Assembly: GCA_947474205.1 (NCBI GenBank)
Contig: CANJIC010000055.1
Span: 1-10,558, forward strand
Direction of reading: 5' to 3'
Length of the DNA: 10,558 nt
From: Planctomycetaceae bacterium
Lineage (GTDB): Bacteria > Planctomycetota > Phycisphaerae > Phycisphaerales > SM1A02
Shown here: positions 6,512 to 10,558 of the stretch, one piece after another
How positions within the stretch are numbered: the first letter of the stretch is position 1
Layout: each line of letters starts with the position of its first letter
Made by a program: the position numbers and the translations under genes
Notes under the pieces: generated by a model
Told to the model about the DNA's origin: nothing
Seen by the model: only the letters and a program-made list of their open reading frames with translations
Database searches by the model: none

Positions 6512-6931
6512 CTACCTATCTTCAATCTTTCGTCCTGCCGTCACCGTAGCCGCCGCAATTTGCTCAATATGGCTGAGCGACACCAGCCACGCGTCAATGC
6601 CGCGGACGCGCGCAATTTCAGCGGCTCGTGCCCGCACATGAAGCATGGGTGAACCGTCATCACGATGGGTGCATTCAATATCCGTCCATGCGATTCCTTC
6701 GCGAACACCCATGGAAAGCGCTTTCAACGCGGCCTCTTTGGCGGCGAAGCGCGCGGCAAATCGTTGCGCGCGTTGCGCAGGACTTGCGTTGGCGTAGTTC
6801 TGTTCCACAAGCGTGAACACGCGATCCAGAAATCGTTGACCATGCTCATCAATCATGCGCGCAATGCGCGGCACTTCGATCAAGTCAATGCCGACACCAA
6901 TGACATGGATGGCTTGAACCATGTCGGACAT
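6512..6931 (-). CDS. acpS: Holo-[acyl-carrier-protein] synthase
   Basis: AcpS transfers the 4'-phosphopantetheine arm of coenzyme A to a serine of apo-ACP, activating fatty-acid synthesis in the cytoplasm. The 139-residue product has the family's usual size and signatures: IGVGIDLIEVPRIARM (11-26) with the magnesium-binding Asp15, RFLDRVFTLVE (33-43), RFAARFAAKEAALKAL (57-72) with Glu66, and LVSLSHIEQIAAATV (116-130). The start ATG at 6931 overlaps the stop of the upstream TIM-barrel gene (TGATG, one shared base), giving translational coupling. The frame is open further upstream but would add 28 residues inside the neighbour and before the VIGVGID start of the fold. A second in-frame ATG three codons on is an equally usable start. 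Confidence 0.93.
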   Translation of the reverse strand: MSDMVQAIHVIGVGIDLIEVPRIARMIDEHGQRFLDRVFTLVEQNYANASPAQRAQRFAARFAAKEAALKALSMGVREGIAWTDIECTHRDDGSPMLHVRARAAEIARVRGIDAWLVSLSHIEQIAAATVTAGRKIEDR

Positions 6932-7653
6932 CACAAATTGACCGCCGGTATGAGTTCGTTCCACCGCTTGACGCATTGTGCGCTTTCTTCGACAGGTTGA
7001 CGCCACGACCTGCAATCAATCACGGGCAAATGTTGAAAGCCGCAGACTTCAAGCGCGACACGATACGACATTGCGTCAACACGACCATTGCCAATGGGTC
7101 CGCGTTGACCAACTTGATCAACATCGTTGACGCGCGCCGCCACCAAACGAGTTCCCGCCGCGGAAATTTCTTGGGCTGGATTCTTGCGCTCCATCACAAT
7201 AGTGGATGGATCAATGCCGATACCGCAAGCGGAGCAACCAACAGGGCGCGTAAAATCCGCCAGCAAAACTCCGCGTCGCGTGGCCTCTTGGCAAATCGTT
7301 GTCACCAAAGCGACGTCCGTTGGCATGAATACACTCACGGGCACGCGGCCAAGAAATTCCGCGAAGGCGATGGACTCAAACAACGCCGTCATGGCGCGCT
7401 CGACGGCGTCAAGTTGCTCGAAGCGTTCAACTGGAATAAAGCAGTCAATACCAGAAGCCACCAATTCTTGGCGGCGCAAAGTGGCTGCGACATCGCGGCG
7501 CGCGCCTATGTCCAACTCGCGCGGACGCAAGCCTGGCTGCGAAGCGTCAAATTGAACGCCGGCCACATTTAATTTCACCGCAAGCGTGAAACAATTTGCA
7601 GCCGCGCCCAGGGCCGCCATGGTGACCGAAAGTTGAACAGGTGGAGCGCGCAT
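6931..7653 (-). CDS. Sugar phosphate isomerase/epimerase-like TIM-barrel protein
   Basis: The 240-residue protein follows the xylose-isomerase-like / AP-endonuclease-2 TIM-barrel pattern: AVKLNVAGVQFDAS (25-38), LRPRELDIGARRDVAATLRR (42-61, the 'l.. .sRr.l...l...gl' block), LVASGIDCFIPVERF (64-78), a central CGIGIDPSTIVM (143-154), TRLVAARVNDV (168-178), then GRVDAMSYRVALEVCGFQHLPVIDCR (190-215). The GxGrvD and 'lDxR' segments are typical of planctomycete members. The substrate is unknown, and the usual metal-binding glutamates and histidines are not clearly present, so it may be non-catalytic or act on an unusual sugar. It is the first gene of the five-gene leftward run, shares its stop with the acpS start, and diverges from nth with 50 bp between. 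The frame is open to 7830, but that extension is the antisense of the nth start and is rejected. Confidence 0.75.
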   Translation of the reverse strand: MRAPPVQLSVTMAALGAAANCFTLAVKLNVAGVQFDASQPGLRPRELDIGARRDVAATLRRQELVASGIDCFIPVERFEQLDAVERAMTALFESIAFAEFLGRVPVSVFMPTDVALVTTICQEATRRGVLLADFTRPVGCSACGIGIDPSTIVMERKNPAQEISAAGTRLVAARVNDVDQVGQRGPIGNGRVDAMSYRVALEVCGFQHLPVIDCRSWRQPVEESAQCVKRWNELIPAVNL

Positions 7654-7703
7654 GAAATTGATTCTAACTGCGCAACTACACTCGCCCACAAGGATCCACA
7701 AAA

Positions 7704-7757
7704 ATGAAGTCCACAGCAAGAATGAAGTCCAAAGTAAGAATGAAATCCAAAGCCAGC
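7704..7757 (+). repeat. Three tandem 18-bp units at the start of nth
   Basis: Units begin at 7704, 7722 and 7740. The first two differ at two positions (ATGAAGTCCACAGCAAGA and ATGAAGTCCAAAGTAAGA) and the third is more diverged. Each is in frame, starts with ATG and encodes MKS(T/K)x(R/S). A degenerate upstream trace (ATCCACAAAA, 7694-7703) overlaps the ribosome binding site region. Confidence 0.85.
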
Positions 7758-8537
7758 ACGAACGCCGTTGAACATCCTCGCAGCGCGACAACCTCCATGC
7801 AAATAAAGAAATCCGCGGCGCAAGTGGCACGGGCCGCTCGATTATTCAAGGCGTTGCGGGCGCGCTACCCACACGCGCATTGCGAATTGAATTGGTCCAA
7901 ACCACACGAGTTGCTGATCGCCACAATTCTGAGCGCGCAAAGCACGGATGTGGGCGTGAACAAAGCCACGCCAGCTTTGTTCGCCAAGTTCGCAACACCG
8001 ATCGATTTTGCAAACGCATCACCCGCGGACATTGAGCCGTTGGTGAAGACGCTGAACTTTTGGCGCAACAAAGCCAAGGCCGTGCATGAAAGCATGCGCG
8101 TGGTGTGCGCAAACTTTCACGGCGAAGTGCCATCGACCATGGAGCAATTGCTCACACTGCGCGGCGTGGCGCGCAAGACCGCAAATGTTGTGCTTGGAAA
8201 CGTGTTCAACTTGAACGAGGGCGTGGTGGTGGACACGCATGTTGGAAGATTGGCGCGGCGAATGGGGTTAAGCACGCACGATCATCCCGTTGATGTGGAA
8301 GGCGACTTGATGGGATTATTCGCGCGCGCAAATTGGTGCGTGCTCAGCCACTTGCTGATTTCACATGGGCGAAGCGTGTGCAAAGCGCGCGGCGGGACGT
8401 GCTCAAGCGATTCAATCTGTCGTGAATTTTGCAGCAACGCAACATTGCCTGTGGCGCAACGCGTCAACGCCATCAATTCAAAGTTGAAGAAGACGAAGAC
8501 TTTGAAACGGGTTGCAAAGACGGTTCGTCGGGCGTGA
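7704..8537 (+). CDS. nth: Endonuclease III (DNA glycosylase / AP lyase)
   Basis: Nth removes oxidised pyrimidines and cleaves the abasic site in base excision repair. The 277-residue protein carries the HhH-GPD fold: ELLIATILSAQSTDVGVNKA (69-88), the helix-hairpin-helix TLRGVARKTANVVLG (151-165) with catalytic Lys158, and VVDTHVGRLARRMGL (175-189) with catalytic Asp177. Four C-terminal cysteines (C226, C233, C239, C243) should hold the [4Fe-4S] cluster, but their spacing is C-x6-C-x5-C-x3-C rather than the usual C-x6-C-x2-C-x5-C. It is longer than E. coli Nth (211 residues) at both ends: a basic repetitive N-terminus (1-38) and a 34-residue tail with ten Lys/Arg in its last 25 residues. AAGGA nine bases before the ATG at 7704 supports that start. 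Other in-frame ATGs are at 7722, 7740 and 7797. Confidence 0.92.
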   Translation: MKSTARMKSKVRMKSKASTNAVEHPRSATTSMQIKKSAAQVARAARLFKALRARYPHAHCELNWSKPHELLIATILSAQSTDVGVNKATPALFAKFATPIDFANASPADIEPLVKTLNFWRNKAKAVHESMRVVCANFHGEVPSTMEQLLTLRGVARKTANVVLGNVFNLNEGVVVDTHVGRLARRMGLSTHDHPVDVEGDLMGLFARANWCVLSHLLISHGRSVCKARGGTCSSDSICREFCSNATLPVAQRVNAINSKLKKTKTLKRVAKTVRRA

Positions 8538-10092
8538 ACTCCGCCAAACCCATGCCGCCGAAGTGGCTCACCCACACCGCGCCTAATCCAGTTCGCAAAG
8601 GATGAATCCACAAGATGGGTCCGGGTAAACGCAATTCGCCCCGCTTGACAATCACAAGCTCTCCCTGCGAAGAGGTCGCAGCTGTTGCGCCATCACTTGA
8701 CGGAGCGCTGGCTGGACGCAAGACCGTAATTCCATCGGTGTGTCCAACCCAAAGATCGCCATCCACCGACGCCAACACGCAGGCGTACACGTTGGGCGGC
8801 AATTCCCAATCCGCTTCGGCGCTGGAAGATTTAAAATGAATCGATTTTCCCTCGTCGAATGTCAATGGATCGCCGTCGCCTTTTTCAATTTGTGCCTCGG
8901 CCCACGGCATCGCCACTTTGGTATCAGGAATTGTCGATAGCGAAACGGATTTATCCGACATGGTTGGCTTGCCGCGAATTGGATAGAGCCAAAATCCCTC
9001 GTAACTTCCTGCAAGAATTCGGCGACCATCAAAGAGAGATTGTTCCAAGCGACCAGGCTCGCGCACTGCGTCGGTGAATGAATCGCCTTCACCATCCTTG
9101 TCGGCGTTCAAATGAAATACGCCACGGCCAAACGAACCAGTGACCGCGTACAGATTGTCCGACAAAGGTGCCAGGTCTCGAGCGCCTTTGACGGCGGTGT
9201 ACACCGGTGAACTCAGTTTGCCCGTCTTGATTTCCCAAGAAATAATTTCCGTGTCGAAGATGGCCCATAAGCGGCCGTTTGCGATTGTCAAACTGCGAAA
9301 TGTTCCACGAATGGGTTCGCCAAAAACTTCGTGCAAATCGGCGTTCATAAGTCCCACTGTCGCTCCCTCTTTGCCGATCAAGGCGAAGGCGAAGCCGCCA
9401 GGCAATTCAGCGCTTGGTGGAAGCGGCTCCAACACACTGGCGGCGGCGATGAATTTATTATTTTCCAAAAGTTGCACACGCCTAGCCACTGGTACGGCAG
9501 CCCCAAACTTGGTGGCCACCACTTCGCTGGTGATCATTTCGCCCGCGAGGAATTTCTTTCCATCACTGGCGCTGACAACGCCACCATCACCCGATATATA
9601 AAGTTTGTTATTCACAACTTGAATCGCACGCGGCCGAATTCCGAGTTCCTTGGAGGAAACCAAATCAATCAGAAGCGGCTGACGCGGGGTGGAAATATCC
9701 CAACGCACCACCGCGTCGCCACTGATGACGCCAATCAAATCTCCATGCCACAAAATAAGATTTGTGAGTGGACCGCCATCGCCCGATGGATTCACAAGCT
9801 CGGTTCGCAGAATTTTTTTACCGCGTCCTTCCAGCACCAAGAGTTGAGGACCAAAGCCGACATACCACACGCCATCTTTCACCAACACGCAATCCTGCGT
9901 GCCGCCAACGTGATGCGTCAGTTTCAATGTTTTGGCTCGCTTGTCGGTTCGATCTTCCTTGATATACGTTTCGTCCAGGCAACCGAACAATGCAAACGCG
10001 CTCAGCACCCAAAGCGTAAGGGTCTTTGCGGGCCAGTGCGCTGGCAGGCGACGCGCCGATGTGAACCGCAATATGGCCAACAATGTTCCCAT
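8473..10092 (-). CDS. Putative beta-propeller lipoprotein
   Basis: The 539-residue product begins with a long signal (1-37; Arg/Lys-rich n-region, hydrophobic LTLWVLSAFALFG) ending at Cys38; LFGC is an imperfect lipobox, so lipidation is likely but not certain. The rest shows at least six spaced 'G-x-L-W/Y-V/I-x-G-x-x-G' blade repeats: DGVWYVGFGPQLLVLE, GDLIGVISGDAVVRWD, NKLYISGDGGVVSAS, GRLWAIFDTEIISWE, DNLYAVTGSFGRGVFHLN, DGRRILAGSYEGFWLYPI, DGDLWVGHTDGITVL and a final GAVWVSHFGGMGL. This is the pattern of seven- or eight-bladed propellers of the WD40-like or two-component-regulator type, probably on the cell surface or in the periplasm; no active site is visible. The C-terminus is serine-rich (SKSSSSSTLN) and overlaps the nth 3' end. 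AAGGAG lies 16 bases before the ATG, further than normal. Confidence 0.8.
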   Translation of the reverse strand: MGTLLAILRFTSARRLPAHWPAKTLTLWVLSAFALFGCLDETYIKEDRTDKRAKTLKLTHHVGGTQDCVLVKDGVWYVGFGPQLLVLEGRGKKILRTELVNPSGDGGPLTNLILWHGDLIGVISGDAVVRWDISTPRQPLLIDLVSSKELGIRPRAIQVVNNKLYISGDGGVVSASDGKKFLAGEMITSEVVATKFGAAVPVARRVQLLENNKFIAAASVLEPLPPSAELPGGFAFALIGKEGATVGLMNADLHEVFGEPIRGTFRSLTIANGRLWAIFDTEIISWEIKTGKLSSPVYTAVKGARDLAPLSDNLYAVTGSFGRGVFHLNADKDGEGDSFTDAVREPGRLEQSLFDGRRILAGSYEGFWLYPIRGKPTMSDKSVSLSTIPDTKVAMPWAEAQIEKGDGDPLTFDEGKSIHFKSSSAEADWELPPNVYACVLASVDGDLWVGHTDGITVLRPASAPSSDGATAATSSQGELVIVKRGELRLPGPILWIHPLRTGLGAVWVSHFGGMGLAEFTPDEPSLQPVSKSSSSSTLN

Positions 10093-10164
10093 GGCGCAAA
10101 GGTATCGTCTCCTTGCGATCCATGGAACACGCGCGAAAGAGTTGCGCCCCGCTACGCTGTGCGC

Positions 10165-10485
10165 GTGGAAACGAAATCACGACTTGAACAATTGCAGAAG
10201 TTGCACGCCGCGGAACCCACGGACGACTTTTGCATGTACAGCATTGCGCAGGAATATGCGACCGCCAATGAATTGCAGTTGTCGCTGCAATGGTTTGAAA
10301 AACTTTTGGCGCAGCACCCCACGCACGCCTATGGCCACTACCACTACGCCAAAGTGTTGGAGCGTTGCGAGCGCGTGGACGATGCGATGGAAATTTTGCG
10401 GCGCGGACTTGCCCATGCCAGACACGCAAATGACGGCAAGGCGGCGTCGGAGTTAGCGTCCTATCTTGATGAATTAACTCCATAA
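10165..10485 (+). CDS. Short tetratricopeptide-repeat protein
   Basis: Starting at the GTG at 10165 gives a 106-residue protein with two TPR-type helical hairpins: FCMYSIAQEYATANELQLSL plus the following WFEKLLAQHPTH (22-54), and AYGHYHYAKVLERCERVDDA plus MEILRRGLAHAR (55-87), followed by a short helix SELASYLDEL. TPRs mediate protein-protein contacts; the partner is unknown. Small planctomycete proteins with the opening 'RLEQLQKLHAAEPTD' look similar. The frame runs open far upstream, but that part is antisense to the propeller gene and lacks protein character. Another GTG two codons earlier (10159) is possible, and the first in-frame ATG (codon 24) would cut off the first helix. It diverges from the propeller gene with 72 bp between and lies 14 bp before the next frame. 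Confidence 0.78.
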   Translation: METKSRLEQLQKLHAAEPTDDFCMYSIAQEYATANELQLSLQWFEKLLAQHPTHAYGHYHYAKVLERCERVDDAMEILRRGLAHARHANDGKAASELASYLDELTP

Positions 10486-10499
10486 TTGCGCGCATACCT

Positions 10500-10558
10500 A
10501 TGGCTCACACAATCGACAAAATAAATGTGCACGAAGATGATCCAGGACTTCTGTATTG
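10500..10558 (+). CDS. Start of a further coding frame, cut by window edge
   Basis: An ATG at 10500 opens a frame (MAHTIDKINVHEDDPGLLY) that runs 19 codons to the window end without a stop. It follows the TPR gene on the same strand after 14 bases, the tight spacing seen between other genes here. No Shine-Dalgarno is visible. The fragment is too short to name. Confidence 0.4.
   Translation, partial: MAHTIDKINVHEDDPGLLY

Noticed and set aside
6932..7015. 28-residue N-terminal extension of AcpS
   Set aside because: Inside the upstream gene and before the normal start of the AcpS fold; the ATG overlapping the stop at 6931 is the natural start.
7654..7830. 59-residue N-terminal extension of the TIM-barrel protein (repeats of WTSFLL)
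   Set aside because: It is the antisense of the nth repeat region and overlaps the nth start; the barrel begins properly at the ATG at 7653.
9331..10164. Long plus-strand frame leading into the TPR protein
   Set aside because: Antisense to the propeller gene; protein-like composition begins only near the GTG at 10165.
1..10558. CRISPR array, tRNA/rRNA, insertion sequence, prophage or defence island
   Set aside because: No spaced repeats, cloverleaf sequence, transposase or integrase motif, or known defence domain was seen on either strand; gene content is ordinary core metabolism, repair and envelope.

Overview
The window looks like chromosomal core DNA from a member of the Planctomycetota, possibly Phycisphaerae. 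The main evidence is the small basic protein at 5343-5666, whose N-terminal half matches a family I know only from the Planctomycetes-Verrucomicrobia-Chlamydiae (PVC) group. Other support is a formylglycine-generating-enzyme-like protein, an NhaD/citrate-type transporter and a short TPR protein of types I associate with planctomycetes, plus the scarcity of Shine-Dalgarno sites. The class-level placement is an inference. Genes are tightly packed, and I see no tRNA, rRNA, CRISPR array, transposase, phage gene or recognisable defence system.

Left part (1-4139). A secreted FGE-sulfatase-domain protein runs off the left edge on the minus strand (1-435; its stop lies outside the window). A 209-bp divergent spacer separates it from a sodium:proton antiporter-like membrane protein (645-2132, +). 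This converges on a lipoprotein of unknown function (2151-3032, -). Divergent from the lipoprotein is the pair thiS-thiG (3075-4139, +), the sulfur carrier and the thiazole synthase of thiamine biosynthesis. The codons for the essential ThiS C-terminal glycines also form the ribosome binding site of thiG.

Middle (4159-7653, all -). Five genes read leftwards as a probable operon: a TIM-barrel sugar-epimerase-like protein, acpS (start overlaps the previous stop by one base), a single-pass membrane protein with a possible SPOR-like C-terminal domain, the PVC small basic protein with an Ala/Lys/Pro tail, and a class I PLP aminotransferase. The 59-nt gap before the small basic protein carries two interleaved inverted repeats. 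One arm, lying in the last codons of the upstream gene, is complementary to the Shine-Dalgarno of the downstream gene. This is the most interesting non-coding signal in the window and suggests a translational control element for a probably ribosome-linked protein.

Right part (7704-10558). Endonuclease III (nth, +) has an N-terminal triplicated 18-bp repeat with three in-frame ATGs, altered spacing of its four cluster cysteines and a basic C-terminal tail. Its 3' end overlaps by 65 bp the 3' end of a convergent beta-propeller lipoprotein (8473-10092, -). A short TPR protein with a GTG start (10165-10485, +) and the first 19 codons of another frame (10500 onward, +) complete the window.
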